NCBI GenBank assembly: GCA_052148715.1 | Contig: JBKQHQ010000014.1 | Span: 1-51,664 of the forward strand | Source of the DNA: JBKQHQ01 sp052148715 | GTDB taxonomy: Bacteria; Pseudomonadota; Alphaproteobacteria; Rhizobiales; Xanthobacteraceae | DNA length: 51,664 nt | Direction: 5' to 3' | Part shown: in pieces, positions 23,710-32,748 of the stretch | How the letters are laid out: each line of letters starts with the position of its first letter | How positions within the stretch are numbered: the first letter of the stretch is position 1 | Position numbers and translations under genes: made by a program | The notes under the pieces: model-generated | The model's input: the letters and a program-made list of their open reading frames with translations, nothing else | Database searches by the model: none | What the model was told of the DNA's origin: nothing

Positions 23710-25785
23710 ATGCCCCGCACTCATCCGATCGAGGACTACCGCAATTTCGGCATCATGGCGCACATCGATGCCGGGAAGACGACGACGACCGAGCGGGTCC
23801 TCTATTATACCGGCAAGAGCCACAAGATGGGCGAGGTGCACGAGGGCGCCGCGACCATGGATTGGATGGAGCAGGAGCAGGAACGCGGCATCACCATCAC
23901 TTCGGCCGCCACCACCTGCTTCTGGAACGACAAGCGCCTCAACATCATCGACACGCCTGGCCACGTCGACTTCACCATTGAGGTCGAGCGCTCGCTGCGC
24001 GTGCTCGACGGCGCCGTCTGTGTGCTCGACGGCAATCAGGGCGTCGAGCCGCAGACCGAGACCGTGTGGCGGCAGGCCGACAAGTACAACGTGCCGCGCG
24101 TCGTTTTCGTCAACAAGATGGATAAGATCGGCGCCGACTTCTACAAATGCGTCGATGATCTGGTGAGCCGCGTCGCCGCCAATCCGGTTTGCGTTCAGCT
24201 CCCGATCGGCTCCGAGCACAGCTTCAAGGGAGTGATCGATCTCGTCCGCATGAAGGCCGTGGTCTGGGACGACGAGGGTCTCGGAGCCAAGTATCACGAC
24301 GAAGAGATTCCGGCCGATCTCGCGGACCGAGCTGCCGAGTATCGGACCAAGATGATCGAGGCCGCGGTCGATCTCGACGACGTGGCGATGGCCGCCTATT
24401 TGGACGGCAAGGAACCCGACGAGAAGACGCTCAAGGGGCTGATCCGCAAGGCCGTGATCGGGCGCAAATTCGTGCCGGTTCTGTGCGGCTCCGCCTTCAA
24501 GAACAAGGGCGTGCAGCCGTTGCTCGATGCCGTCGTCGACTTCCTGCCGTCGCCGTTCGACCGCGGCGCCATCAAGGGCATCGATCCGCGCACCGGCGCG
24601 GAGATTGAGCGCAGACCGCTGGACACCGACCCCCTGGCGGTGATCGCCTTCAAGATCATGGACGATCCGTTCGTCGGCACGATCACCTTCTGCCGCATCT
24701 ATTCGGGCAAGCTCGAAAGCGGCACCGGCGTGATCAATTCGACGAAGGAACGAAGAGAGCGCATAGGCCGCATGCTGCTGATGCACGCCAACAACCGCGA
24801 GGACATCAAGGAGGCCTTTGCGGGCGATATCGTCGCGCTTGCCGGCCTCAAGGAAGTGCGTACCGGCGACACGCTTTGCGATTCGCAAAAGCAAGTGATC
24901 CTGGAAAAGATGGAATTCCCCGACCCGGTCATCGAGATCGCCATCGAGCCGAAATCGAAGGCCGACCAGGAGAAGCTCGGCGTGGCGCTGGCGAAGCTTG
25001 CAGCCGAGGATCCGTCCTTCCGGGTATCGACCGACCAGGAATCCGGCCAGACCATCCTCAAGGGCATGGGCGAGCTTCACCTCGACATCAAGGTCGACAT
25101 CTTGAAGCGCACCTACAAGGTCGAAGCCAATATCGGTGCGCCGCAGGTCGCCTATCGCGAGCGCATCACGCGGGAGGTCACGGTCGACCATACGCACAAG
25201 AAGCAGACCGGCGGCTCCGGCCAATACGCCCGGGTCAAGATCGTCGCCGCGCCGGCCCCGCCCGGCACGCCGTTCGAGTTCGAGAACGAGATCGTCGGCG
25301 GGACGGTACCAAAGGAATACATCCCCGGCGTCGAGAAGGGGCTGGAATCGGTGCTCGGCTCCGGTGTGCTGGCGGGCTTCCCCGTGGTCGACCTCAAGGT
25401 TACCCTGATCGACGGCGCCTATCACGACGTCGACTCTTCCGCGCTCGCCTTCGAGATCGCCTCGCGCGCCGCCTTGCGCGAAGCCTTGCAGAAGGGCGGC
25501 TCGGTGCTGCTCGAGCCGATCATGAAGGTCGAGGTGGTGACGCCCGAGGATTACACCGGCTCGGTCATCGGCGATCTCAACTCGCGGCGCGGTCAGATTC
25601 AAGGTCAGGATATGCGCGGCAACGCCAACGTCATCAACGCGATGGTGCCGCTCGCCAACATGTTCGGTTACGTCAATACGCTGCGCTCAATGAGTCAGGG
25701 TCGCGCCACCTTCACCATGCAGTTCGATCACTACGAGCAAGTTCCGCAACACGTCGCGCAGGAGGTTCAGGCGAAGTACGCCTGA
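23710..25785 (+). CDS. fusA: Elongation factor G
   Basis: Translational GTPase that drives translocation and, with RRF, ribosome recycling. It has 691 residues, normal for EF-G. GTPase motifs: AHIDAGKTTTTE (P loop, about 17-28), RGITITSAATT (switch I), DTPGHVDFT (switch II), NKMDK. Domain IV (about 480-600) contains HKKQTGGSGQYA and GSVIGDLNSRRGQIQG is in domain V. GAAGGA precedes the ATG. It lies 24 nt after rpsG. Confidence 0.98.
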   Translation: MPRTHPIEDYRNFGIMAHIDAGKTTTTERVLYYTGKSHKMGEVHEGAATMDWMEQEQERGITITSAATTCFWNDKRLNIIDTPGHVDFTIEVERSLRVLDGAVCVLDGNQGVEPQTETVWRQADKYNVPRVVFVNKMDKIGADFYKCVDDLVSRVAANPVCVQLPIGSEHSFKGVIDLVRMKAVVWDDEGLGAKYHDEEIPADLADRAAEYRTKMIEAAVDLDDVAMAAYLDGKEPDEKTLKGLIRKAVIGRKFVPVLCGSAFKNKGVQPLLDAVVDFLPSPFDRGAIKGIDPRTGAEIERRPLDTDPLAVIAFKIMDDPFVGTITFCRIYSGKLESGTGVINSTKERRERIGRMLLMHANNREDIKEAFAGDIVALAGLKEVRTGDTLCDSQKQVILEKMEFPDPVIEIAIEPKSKADQEKLGVALAKLAAEDPSFRVSTDQESGQTILKGMGELHLDIKVDILKRTYKVEANIGAPQVAYRERITREVTVDHTHKKQTGGSGQYARVKIVAAPAPPGTPFEFENEIVGGTVPKEYIPGVEKGLESVLGSGVLAGFPVVDLKVTLIDGAYHDVDSSALAFEIASRAALREALQKGGSVLLEPIMKVEVVTPEDYTGSVIGDLNSRRGQIQGQDMRGNANVINAMVPLANMFGYVNTLRSMSQGRATFTMQFDHYEQVPQHVAQEVQAKYA

Positions 25786-25836
25786 TCTTTTTCACGACCA
25801 CCTGCAGGATTGCCAGGAGACCAAACGGAGAGTGCC

Positions 25837-27027
25837 ATGGCCAAAGAGAAGTTCGCACGCACGAAGCCTCACTGCAATATTGGAACGATTGGTCACGTTG
25901 ACCATGGCAAGACGTCGTTGACGGCGGCGATCACGAAGGTTTTGGCCGAGACCGGCAAGGCGAAGTACACGGCCTATGACCAGATCGACAAGGCGCCGGA
26001 GGAGAAGGCGCGCGGGATCACGATCTCGACTGCGCATGTGGAATACGAGACCGACAAGCGCCACTACGCGCATGTGGATTGCCCTGGTCACGCCGACTAC
26101 GTGAAGAACATGATCACCGGCGCGGCGCAGATGGACGGCGCCATCCTGGTGGTTTCCGCGGCGGACGGCCCGATGCCGCAGACGCGCGAGCACATTCTGT
26201 TGGCACGGCAAGTAGGCGTTCCGGCGCTGGTCGTCTACATGAACAAGGTCGACATGGTGGACGACCCGGAGCTTCTGGAGTTGGTCGAGCTTGAGGTTCG
26301 TGAGCTGCTGTCGAAGTACAATTTCCCCGGCGACAAGATCCCGGTGATCAAGGGCTCGGCGCTGATGGCGCTCGAGGACAAGAACCCGGAGCAGGGCAAG
26401 AACTCGATCCTTGAGCTGATGAAGGCGGTGGACGAAAACATCCCGCAGCCGGATCGTCCGAAGGACCAAGCGTTCCTGATGCCGGTTGAGGATGTGTTTT
26501 CGATCTCGGGCCGCGGCACGGTGGTCACCGGGCGGATCGAGCGCGGGATCGTGAAGGTGGGTGACGAGGTGGAGATTGTCGGCATCAGGCCGACCACCAA
26601 GACCATCGTGACCGGCGTGGAGATGTTCCGCAAGCTGCTCGACCAGGGCGAGGCCGGCGACAACGTCGGCTGCCTGCTGCGCGGCACCAAGCGCGAGGAA
26701 GTCGAGCGCGGCCAGGTTCTGTGCAAGCCCGGCTCGGTGAAGCCGCACACGAAGTTCAAGGCAGAGGCCTACATTCTGACCAAGGAGGAGGGGGGCCGGC
26801 ACACGCCGTTCTTCACCAACTACCGCCCGCAATTCTATTTCCGCACGACCGACGTGACTGGGGTGGTGCATCTGCCCGAAGGCACCGAGATGGTGATGCC
26901 GGGCGACAACGTGGCAATGACGGTCGAGCTGATCGTGCCGATCGCCTTGGAAGAGAAGCTGCGCTTCGCCATTCGCGAAGGCGGCAGGACGGTCGGTGCC
27001 GGCGTGGTGGCGAGCATCATCGAATAG
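25837..27027 (+). CDS. tuf: Elongation factor Tu
   Basis: Delivers aminoacyl-tRNA to the ribosome. It has 396 residues. GTP-binding motifs GHVDHGKT, RGITIS, DCPGHADY, NKVD and SAL are intact, followed by domains 2 and 3. The ATG at 25837 has GGAG 7 nt upstream; an in-frame ATG at 25810 would add nine residues unlike any EF-Tu. Codon use is strongly biased, as expected for a very highly expressed gene. It is the last gene before the REP-like spacer and rpsJ. Confidence 0.98.
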   Translation: MAKEKFARTKPHCNIGTIGHVDHGKTSLTAAITKVLAETGKAKYTAYDQIDKAPEEKARGITISTAHVEYETDKRHYAHVDCPGHADYVKNMITGAAQMDGAILVVSAADGPMPQTREHILLARQVGVPALVVYMNKVDMVDDPELLELVELEVRELLSKYNFPGDKIPVIKGSALMALEDKNPEQGKNSILELMKAVDENIPQPDRPKDQAFLMPVEDVFSISGRGTVVTGRIERGIVKVGDEVEIVGIRPTTKTIVTGVEMFRKLLDQGEAGDNVGCLLRGTKREEVERGQVLCKPGSVKPHTKFKAEAYILTKEEGGRHTPFFTNYRPQFYFRTTDVTGVVHLPEGTEMVMPGDNVAMTVELIVPIALEEKLRFAIREGGRTVGAGVVASIIE

Positions 27028-27035
27028 GGGAGTTA

Positions 27036-27160
27036 GACCTCTCTCCGCTTGCGGGGAGAGGTCGCGTCGCGCCGAAGGCGCGGGTGAGGGCGCTGCCGCG
27101 CGTTTGAGCGTCCGGAGATATCGCAGTCCCTCATCCCCGCAAGTTGGGGGCGGGCGGCGG
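27036..27160. repeat. REP-like palindromic repeat between tuf and rpsJ
   Basis: Hairpin GACCTCTCTCCGC (27036-27048), loop TT, GCGGGGAGAGGTC (27051-27063), with one T-G wobble. A second small GC hairpin (CGCGCC/GGCGCG) follows at about 27067-27082, then GGGTGAGGG and, further on, CCCTCATCCCCGC (27131-27143). This arrangement matches a family of intergenic repeats that I know as frequent in Hyphomicrobiales genomes. It fills nearly all of the 153-nt tuf-rpsJ spacer. Confidence 0.75.
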
Positions 27161-27180
27161 AAGACTGAAAGAGAGAAAGA

Positions 27181-27489
27181 ATGAACGGTCAGAACATTCG
27201 GATCCGGCTCAAGGCGTTCGATCACCGCATTCTTGATGCGTCGACGCGCGAGATCGTGAACACCGCCAAGCGCACGGGCGCGCAGGTGCGTGGGCCGATT
27301 CCGCTGCCGACCCGTATCGAGAAGTTCACCGTGAACCGTTCGCCCCATGTCGACAAGAAGAGCCGCGAGCAGTTCGAGATGCGCACGCACAAGCGCCTGC
27401 TCGACATCGTCGATCCGACGCCGCAGACGGTCGACGCGCTGATGAAGCTCGACCTTGCGGCCGGCGTCGACGTGGAAATCAAGCTCTGA
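27181..27489 (+). CDS. rpsJ: 30S ribosomal protein S10 / NusE
   Basis: Small-subunit head protein that also pairs with NusB in antitermination and binds the NusG KOW domain. It has 102 residues: NIRIRLKAFDHRILD, the loop GPIPLPTRIEKFTVNRSPHV, and RTHKRLLDIVDPTPQTVDAL. It is the first gene of the S10 operon. It sits directly downstream of the repeat, with purine-rich GAGAGAAAGA as its ribosome site. Confidence 0.98.
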   Translation: MNGQNIRIRLKAFDHRILDASTREIVNTAKRTGAQVRGPIPLPTRIEKFTVNRSPHVDKKSREQFEMRTHKRLLDIVDPTPQTVDALMKLDLAAGVDVEIKL

Positions 27490-27520
27490 GCCGCGGATCA
27501 GGAAAGCAAGGATGACGTCG

Positions 27521-28264
27521 ATGCGTTCCGGGGTGATCGCGCAGAAAGTCGGGATGACCAGGGTCTTTACCGAGGCCGGGGAGCACGTGCCGGTGACGGT
27601 GCTGAGACTTGGGCAATGCCAGGTCGTTGCCCACCGCACCAAGGACAAGGACGGCTACGTCGCGCTCCAGCTCGGCTCGGGTACGCGTAAGCCGAAGAAT
27701 GTGACCAAGGCGGAGCGTGGCCGTTTTGCGGTCGCCAAGGTCGAGCCCAAGCGCAAGCTCGCCGAGTTCCGGGTCAGCGACGATGCCGTGATTCCGGTGG
27801 GCGCCGAGATCACGGCGGACCATTTCATTGTCGGGCAGTTTGTCGACGTGACCGGGACCTCGATCGGCAAGGGCTTTGCGGGCGGCATGAAGCGGTGGAA
27901 TTTCGGCGGCCTGCGCGCGTCGCATGGCGTGTCGATCTCGCATCGCTCGATCGGCTCGACCGGTGGCCGGCAAGATCCGGGCAAGACGTTCAAGAACAAG
28001 AAGATGCCGGGCCATATGGGCGTGGAGCGGGTGACCACCCTTAATCTGCGCGTGGTGCAGACCGACGTCGAGCGCGGCCTCATCCTGGTTGAAGGTGCCG
28101 TACCGGGGTCGAAAGGCGGTTGGATCACCGTGCGTGACGCGGTCAAGAAGACGTTGCCGAAGGAAGCGCCGAAACCCGGCAAGTTCCGCTTGGCGGAGAC
28201 GGGTGGTGAGCCGGCGGCTGGCGCGGAGGCCGAGGGCGCACCGGTCGGGCAAGAGGGGGCGTGA
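27521..28264 (+). CDS. rplC: 50S ribosomal protein L3
   Basis: Early-assembly protein reaching the peptidyl-transferase centre. It has 247 residues. Typical start MRSGVIAQKVGMTRVF; core GMKRWNFGGLRASHGVS and STGGRQDPGKTFKNKKMPGH. A roughly 25-residue Ala/Gly/Glu-rich tail (GGEPAAGAEAEGAPVGQEGA) follows the core, a mild C-terminal extension common in this order. Start 27521 has AAGGA 8 nt upstream; ATG 27512 (adding MTS) is also possible. Confidence 0.96.
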   Translation: MRSGVIAQKVGMTRVFTEAGEHVPVTVLRLGQCQVVAHRTKDKDGYVALQLGSGTRKPKNVTKAERGRFAVAKVEPKRKLAEFRVSDDAVIPVGAEITADHFIVGQFVDVTGTSIGKGFAGGMKRWNFGGLRASHGVSISHRSIGSTGGRQDPGKTFKNKKMPGHMGVERVTTLNLRVVQTDVERGLILVEGAVPGSKGGWITVRDAVKKTLPKEAPKPGKFRLAETGGEPAAGAEAEGAPVGQEGA

Positions 28265-28265
28265 G

Positions 28266-28886
28266 ATGGAGCTGAAAGTCACCACGCTCGACGGCAACGA
28301 AGCGGGCTCGGTCACGCTCTCGGAAACGATTTTCGGCCTGGAGCCGCGCACCGATCTGATTCATCGTTGCGTCAATTGGCAGCTCGCCAAGCGCCAGGCC
28401 GGCACCCACGCCGTGAAGAACCGCGCCGATATCTGGCGCACCGGCAAGAAGATGTACCGGCAGAAGGGCACCGGCGGCGCCCGCCACGGTTCGGCGCGGG
28501 CCAATCTGTTTCGCGGCGGCGGCCGATCGTTCGGTCCGCTGGTGCGCAGCCATGCCATCGGCCTGCCGAAGAAGGTGCGGGCGCTGGCGCTTCGGCACGC
28601 GCTATCGGCGAAGGCCAAGGATGGCGCCATCGTCGTCGTCGACAAGGCCTCGGTGACGGAGCCGAAGACCAAGGCGTTGCTGACGCGGTTCGCCAAGCTC
28701 GGGCTCGCCAATGCATTGATTATCGACGGCGCCGAGATCGAAGAGAATTTCCGTATCGCCGCGCGCAACATTCCCAATATCGACGTGCTGCCGATCCAAG
28801 GCATCAACGTCTACGACATTTTGCGGCGGCAAAAACTCGTTCTCACCAAGGCCGGGCTCGATGCGTTGGAGGCGCGCTTCAAATGA
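28266..28886 (+). CDS. rplD: 50S ribosomal protein L4
   Basis: Lines the nascent-chain exit tunnel; in E. coli also represses the S10 operon. It has 206 residues, with WRTGKKMYRQKGTGGARHGS (about 58-77) in the extended tunnel loop and the C-terminal NIPNIDVLPIQGINVYDIL. It starts one base after the rplC stop and its stop overlaps the rplW ATG (ATGA). Confidence 0.97.
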   Translation: MELKVTTLDGNEAGSVTLSETIFGLEPRTDLIHRCVNWQLAKRQAGTHAVKNRADIWRTGKKMYRQKGTGGARHGSARANLFRGGGRSFGPLVRSHAIGLPKKVRALALRHALSAKAKDGAIVVVDKASVTEPKTKALLTRFAKLGLANALIIDGAEIEENFRIAARNIPNIDVLPIQGINVYDILRRQKLVLTKAGLDALEARFK

Positions 28887-29182
28887 CCACGACCGATCCG
28901 CGCCACTATGACGTGATCATTTCGCCGGTGATCACCGAAAAGGCAACGCTGGCCTCCGAGAGCAACCAGGTGATGTTCAAGGTCGCGCGCAACGCGACCA
29001 AGCCGCAGATCAAGGAAGCCGTTGAGAAGCTGTTCGATGTCAAGGTGAAGAGCGTCAACACGCTCGTTCGCAAAGGCAAGACGCGGATGTTCCGCGGCAC
29101 CCGGGGCGAGCTGTCGGATGTCAAGAAAGCGATCGTGACCCTCGAAGAGGGCCACCGGATCGACGTGACGACCGGCTTGTAA
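28883..29182 (+). CDS. rplW: 50S ribosomal protein L23
   Basis: Exit-tunnel rim protein that docks trigger factor, SRP and the SecY translocon. It has 99 residues: HYDVIISPVITEKATLASE, then KPQIKEAVEKLFDVKVKSVN. The four-base ATGA overlap with rplD fixes the start and indicates coupled translation. Confidence 0.97.
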   Translation: MTTTDPRHYDVIISPVITEKATLASESNQVMFKVARNATKPQIKEAVEKLFDVKVKSVNTLVRKGKTRMFRGTRGELSDVKKAIVTLEEGHRIDVTTGL

Positions 29183-29192
29183 GGGGGCGAAG

Positions 29193-30029
29193 ATGGCACT
29201 CAAGACCTACAATCCGACCACGCCGAGCCAGCGCCAGTTGGTCCTCGTCGATCGGTCGGCCCTCTACAAGGGCAAGCCGGTAAAGGCGTTGACGGAGGGC
29301 AAGCCGTCCTCGGGCGGCCGCAACAACAATGGCCGCATCACGGTGCGCTTCCGTGGCGGCGGCCATAAGCAGAGCTATCGCCAAGTCGATTTCAAGCGGC
29401 GCAAATTCGATCAGCCGGCAACCGTCGAGCGGATTGAATACGATCCGAACCGCACCGGGTTCATCGCGCTGATCAAGTATGCCGATGGGGAGCTCGCCTA
29501 CATCCTGGCGCCGCAACGGCTGGCGCAGGGCGACAGCGTCGTCTCCGGAACGCATGTGGATGTGAAGCCCGGCAATGCCATGCCGCTGGGCAATATGCCG
29601 ATCGGGACGATCGTGCACAATGTCGAGCTGAAAGTGGGCAAGGGCGGGCAGATCGCGCGCTCGGCCGGCACCTATGCTCAGATTGTCGGCCGTGACCAGG
29701 ATTACGTCATCCTGCGGCTCAATTCGGCCGAACAGCGGCTGGTGCACGGCCGTTGCATGGCGACCGTTGGCGCGGTGTCGAATCCGGACCGCATGAACAC
29801 CTCGATCGGCAAGGCCGGCCGCACGCGCTGGATGGGCCGACGGCCGCACAATCGCGGCGTCAGCATGAACCCGATCGACCATCCGCATGGCGGCGGCGAG
29901 GGACGTACTTCCGGCGGGCGCCACCCGGTCTCGCCGTGGGGCTTCCCGACCAAGGGTAAGAAGACCCGCAAGAACAAGTCGACCACCAAATTCATCATCT
30001 CAAGCCGCCACGCGCGGAAGAAGAAGTAA
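29193..30029 (+). CDS. rplB: 50S ribosomal protein L2
   Basis: Required for subunit association and peptidyl transfer. It has 278 residues. The RNA-binding core includes NNNGRITVRFRGGGHKQSYR, and the C-terminal region MNPIDHPHGGGEGRTSGGRH holds the conserved histidine near the peptidyl-transferase centre. A basic tail follows. Confidence 0.98.
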   Translation: MALKTYNPTTPSQRQLVLVDRSALYKGKPVKALTEGKPSSGGRNNNGRITVRFRGGGHKQSYRQVDFKRRKFDQPATVERIEYDPNRTGFIALIKYADGELAYILAPQRLAQGDSVVSGTHVDVKPGNAMPLGNMPIGTIVHNVELKVGKGGQIARSAGTYAQIVGRDQDYVILRLNSAEQRLVHGRCMATVGAVSNPDRMNTSIGKAGRTRWMGRRPHNRGVSMNPIDHPHGGGEGRTSGGRHPVSPWGFPTKGKKTRKNKSTTKFIISSRHARKKK

Positions 30030-30040
30030 GGGCGAGCACC

Positions 30041-30319
30041 ATGGGGCGTTCGGTTTGGAAGGGTCCGTTCGTCGACGGCTTTCTGCTCAAGAAGGCCGAG
30101 GCCTCGAGGCAGTCGGGTCGGCATGAGGTGATCAAGATCTGGAGCCGGCGTTCGACGATCCTGCCGCAATTCGTCGGCCTGACCTTCGGCGTCTATAACG
30201 GACAGAAGCACATCCCGGTGCTGGTCACCGAGGAAATGGTCGGACACAAGTTCGGCGAGTTCTCGCCGACCCGCACCTTCCACGGTCACGCCGCTGACCG
30301 GAAGGCCAAGCGAGCCTGA
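30041..30319 (+). CDS. rpsS: 30S ribosomal protein S19
   Basis: Head protein near the A-site finger contact. It has 92 residues: MGRSVWKGPFVDGFLLKKAE, then HEVIKIWSRRSTILPQFVGL and FSPTRTFHGHAADRKAKRA. It lies 11 nt after rplB. Confidence 0.98.
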   Translation: MGRSVWKGPFVDGFLLKKAEASRQSGRHEVIKIWSRRSTILPQFVGLTFGVYNGQKHIPVLVTEEMVGHKFGEFSPTRTFHGHAADRKAKRA

Positions 30320-30330
30320 GGATCAGAGAA

Positions 30331-30714
30331 ATGGGCAAGCCTCAACGCGCGAGAGTCCTCGCCGATAACGAAGCCAAGGCGGTTGCCCGCATGCTGCGGG
30401 TGTCGCCGCAGAAGCTCAATTTGGTCGCCGGGCTGATCCGCGGCAAGAAAGTCGCGACCGCGCTCGCCGATCTCGAATTTTCGCGCAAGCGCATCGCCCG
30501 CGACGTGAAGAAGTGCTTGGAATCGGCGATCGCCAATGCCGAGAACAACCACGACCTCGACGTCGACGATCTCGTCGTGGCCGAGGCGCATGTGGGCAAG
30601 GCGCTGGTCATCAAGCGGTTCACGCCGCGCGGCCGTGGCCGTGCCGGCCGTATCTTGAAGCCGTTCGCGAACCTCACGATCGTCGTGCGTGAGGTCGAGG
30701 TGCGGGCTTCCTAG
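30331..30714 (+). CDS. rplV: 50S ribosomal protein L22
   Basis: Tunnel-constriction protein of 127 residues: RVSPQKLNLVAGLIRGKKV, the beta-hairpin loop FTPRGRGRAGRILKPFANL, and a short C-terminus. It lies 11 nt after rpsS and 9 nt before rpsC. Confidence 0.97.
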   Translation: MGKPQRARVLADNEAKAVARMLRVSPQKLNLVAGLIRGKKVATALADLEFSRKRIARDVKKCLESAIANAENNHDLDVDDLVVAEAHVGKALVIKRFTPRGRGRAGRILKPFANLTIVVREVEVRAS

Positions 30715-30723
30715 GAGAGACGA

Positions 30724-31422
30724 ATGGGTCAGAAGGTCAATCCGATCGGGCTGCGCCTCGGTATCAACAGAACCTGGGATTCGCGCTGGTACGCCGGCAA
30801 GAACGAATACGGGAAGCTGTTGCACGAGGACATGAAGATCCGCGCCGAGCTGATGGAGCAGCTCAAGCAGGCGGCAGTCTCGAAGATCGTGATCGAGCGG
30901 CCGCACAAGAAGTGCCGCGTCACCATTCATTCGGCGCGGCCGGGCGTGGTCATCGGCAAGAAGGGCGCCGACATCGAGAAGCTGCGCAAGAAGGTCGCCC
31001 AGCTCACCTCCTCCGACGTCGTCATCAACATCATCGAGATCCGCAAGCCCGAGCTCGACGCCCAGCTCGTCGCCGAATCGATCGCGCAGCAGCTTGAGCG
31101 CCGGGTGGCGTTTCGGCGGGCGATGAAGCGGGCGGTGCAGTCCGCCATGCGGCTCGGCGCCGAGGGCATCCGCATCAATTGCTCCGGCCGCCTCGGCGGC
31201 GCCGAGATCGCGCGGATGGAGTGGTATCGCGAAGGGCGCGTGCCGCTGCATACGCTGCGCGCCGATGTCGACTACGGGGTCGCCACCGCCTTCACGACCT
31301 ATGGGACCTGCGGCGTGAAGGTGTGGATCTTCAAGGGCGAGATCCTCGAGCACGACCCGATGGCGCAGGACAAGCGACAAGCGGAAGGCGAAGCCGGCCG
31401 TCCGCGCCGCGACGCCGCCTGA
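30724..31422 (+). CDS. rpsC: 30S ribosomal protein S3
   Basis: mRNA-entry protein with helicase role. It has 232 residues: start MGQKVNPIGLRLGINRTWDS, KH motif GVVIGKKGADIEKLRKKV, and AEIARMEWYREGRVPLHTLR near the C-terminal domain. It ends with an Arg/Glu-rich tail. GGAGA precedes the ATG. Confidence 0.98.
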   Translation: MGQKVNPIGLRLGINRTWDSRWYAGKNEYGKLLHEDMKIRAELMEQLKQAAVSKIVIERPHKKCRVTIHSARPGVVIGKKGADIEKLRKKVAQLTSSDVVINIIEIRKPELDAQLVAESIAQQLERRVAFRRAMKRAVQSAMRLGAEGIRINCSGRLGGAEIARMEWYREGRVPLHTLRADVDYGVATAFTTYGTCGVKVWIFKGEILEHDPMAQDKRQAEGEAGRPRRDAA

Positions 31423-31452
31423 CCGCACGAAAGGAATTGAAAGGCGTCAGCC

Positions 31453-31866
31453 ATGCTGCAACCGATGCGCACCAAGTTCCGCAAGGCCCACAAGGGCCGC
31501 ATTCACGGCTACTCCAAGGCCGGAACGGAGCTCAATTTCGGCCAATTCGGCCTCAAGGCGATCGAGCCCGACCGGGTGACCGCGCGTCAGATCGAAGCGG
31601 CGCGGCGCGCCCTCACGCGTCACATGAAACGCGCGGGCCGCGTGTGGATTCGCATCTTCCCGGACGTGCCGGTGTCGAAGAAGCCGATCGAGGTGCGCAT
31701 GGGCAAGGGCAAGGGCACGCCGGAATATTGGGTCTGCCGGGTGAAGCCTGGCCGCATCATGTTTGAGATCGACGGCGTGTCGGTCGAGGTCGCGCGCGAA
31801 GCGCTGGCGCTCGCCGCCGCCAAGCTGCCGATCAAGACGCGCTTCATCCAGCGCATTGCCGATTAG
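31453..31866 (+). CDS. rplP: 50S ribosomal protein L16
   Basis: Supports A-site tRNA positioning in the large subunit. It has 137 residues: MLQPMRTKFRKAHKGRIHGY, RVWIRIFPDVPVSKKPIEVR, and KGTPEYWVCRVKPGRIMFE, all well conserved. Confidence 0.98.
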   Translation: MLQPMRTKFRKAHKGRIHGYSKAGTELNFGQFGLKAIEPDRVTARQIEAARRALTRHMKRAGRVWIRIFPDVPVSKKPIEVRMGKGKGTPEYWVCRVKPGRIMFEIDGVSVEVAREALALAAAKLPIKTRFIQRIAD

Positions 31867-31884
31867 CCGCGAAGGAGACATGGG

Positions 31885-32082
31885 ATGAAAGCCTCCGATG
31901 TCAGGGCCATGAGCATGGACCAGATGGATGATGAAGTGCTCAAGCTCAAGAAGGAGCAGTTCAATCTGCGCTTCCAGCGAGCGACGGGTCAGCTCGAGAA
32001 CACGGCGCGGGTGCGCCAGGTGCGCCGCGACATCGCGCGGATCAAGACCATCGCGCAGCAGACGCGCGAGCGGGCGAAGTAA
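31885..32082 (+). CDS. rpmC: 50S ribosomal protein L29
   Basis: A small two-helix protein at the tunnel exit, beside L23. It has 65 residues, with MSMDQMDDEVLKLKKEQFNL, RFQRATGQLENTARVRQVRR and DIARIKTIAQQ. GAAGGAG precedes the ATG. Confidence 0.97.
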   Translation: MKASDVRAMSMDQMDDEVLKLKKEQFNLRFQRATGQLENTARVRQVRRDIARIKTIAQQTRERAK

Positions 32083-32093
32083 GAGGATTTGAG

Positions 32094-32342
32094 ATGCCGA
32101 AGCGAACGCTCCAGGGCGTCGTCGTGAGCGACAAGCAGGATAAGACCGTCGTCGTCCGGGTCGAGCGGCGCTTCACCCATCCGGCGATGAAGAAGACCGT
32201 GCGGCGCTCCAAGAAGTATCACGCGCATGACGAGACCAACGAGTTCTCGCCCGGCGACATCGTGTGGATCGAGGAGCACAAGCCGATCTCGAAGCTGAAG
32301 CGCTGGACCGTGGTCCGGGGCGAAAAGGCAAAAGTACAGTGA
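32094..32342 (+). CDS. rpsQ: 30S ribosomal protein S17
   Basis: OB-fold protein binding the 16S rRNA 5' domain. It has 82 residues, with PKRTLQGVVVSDKQDKTVVV, then RFTHPAMKKTVRRSKKYHAH and WIEEHKPISKLKRW. It is the last gene of the S10 section before the spc genes. Confidence 0.97.
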   Translation: MPKRTLQGVVVSDKQDKTVVVRVERRFTHPAMKKTVRRSKKYHAHDETNEFSPGDIVWIEEHKPISKLKRWTVVRGEKAKVQ

Positions 32343-32379
32343 GCGCGATACGCGCCAGAACCTGGGGACGAGGTGCAGC

Positions 32380-32748
32380 ATGATTCAGATGCAGACCAAC
32401 CTCGACGTCGCCGACAATTCCGGTGCGCGCCGCGTCATGTGCATCAAGGTGCTCGGCGGCTCGAAGCGGAAATACGCGACGATCGGTGACGTGATCGTCG
32501 TCTCGGTCAAGGAGGCCATTCCACGCGGCCGGGTGAAGAAGGGCGAGGTGATGAAGGCCGTGGTGGTGCGGGTCCGCAAGGACATCCGCCGCGCCGACGG
32601 CTCGGTCATCCGCTTCGACCGCAATGCCGCCGTGCTGATCAACGCCCAGGCGGAGCCGGTCGGAACCCGCATCTTCGGACCGGTGCCGCGCGAATTGCGG
32701 GCCAAGAATCACATGAAGATCATTTCGCTGGCGCCTGAGGTGTTGTGA
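32380..32748 (+). CDS. rplN: 50S ribosomal protein L14
   Basis: Intersubunit-face protein contacting 16S helix 14. It has 122 residues: MIQMQTNLDVADNSGARRVM, then VKKGEVMKAVVVRVRKDIRR and IFGPVPRELRAKNHMKIISL. Its TGA overlaps the rplX ATG by one base. Confidence 0.98.
   Translation: MIQMQTNLDVADNSGARRVMCIKVLGGSKRKYATIGDVIVVSVKEAIPRGRVKKGEVMKAVVVRVRKDIRRADGSVIRFDRNAAVLINAQAEPVGTRIFGPVPRELRAKNHMKIISLAPEVL

Noticed and set aside
23443..25602. 719-codon minus-strand open frame over fusA
   Set aside because: Antisense shadow of EF-G; composition is His/Asp/Arg-rich low quality, with no domain.
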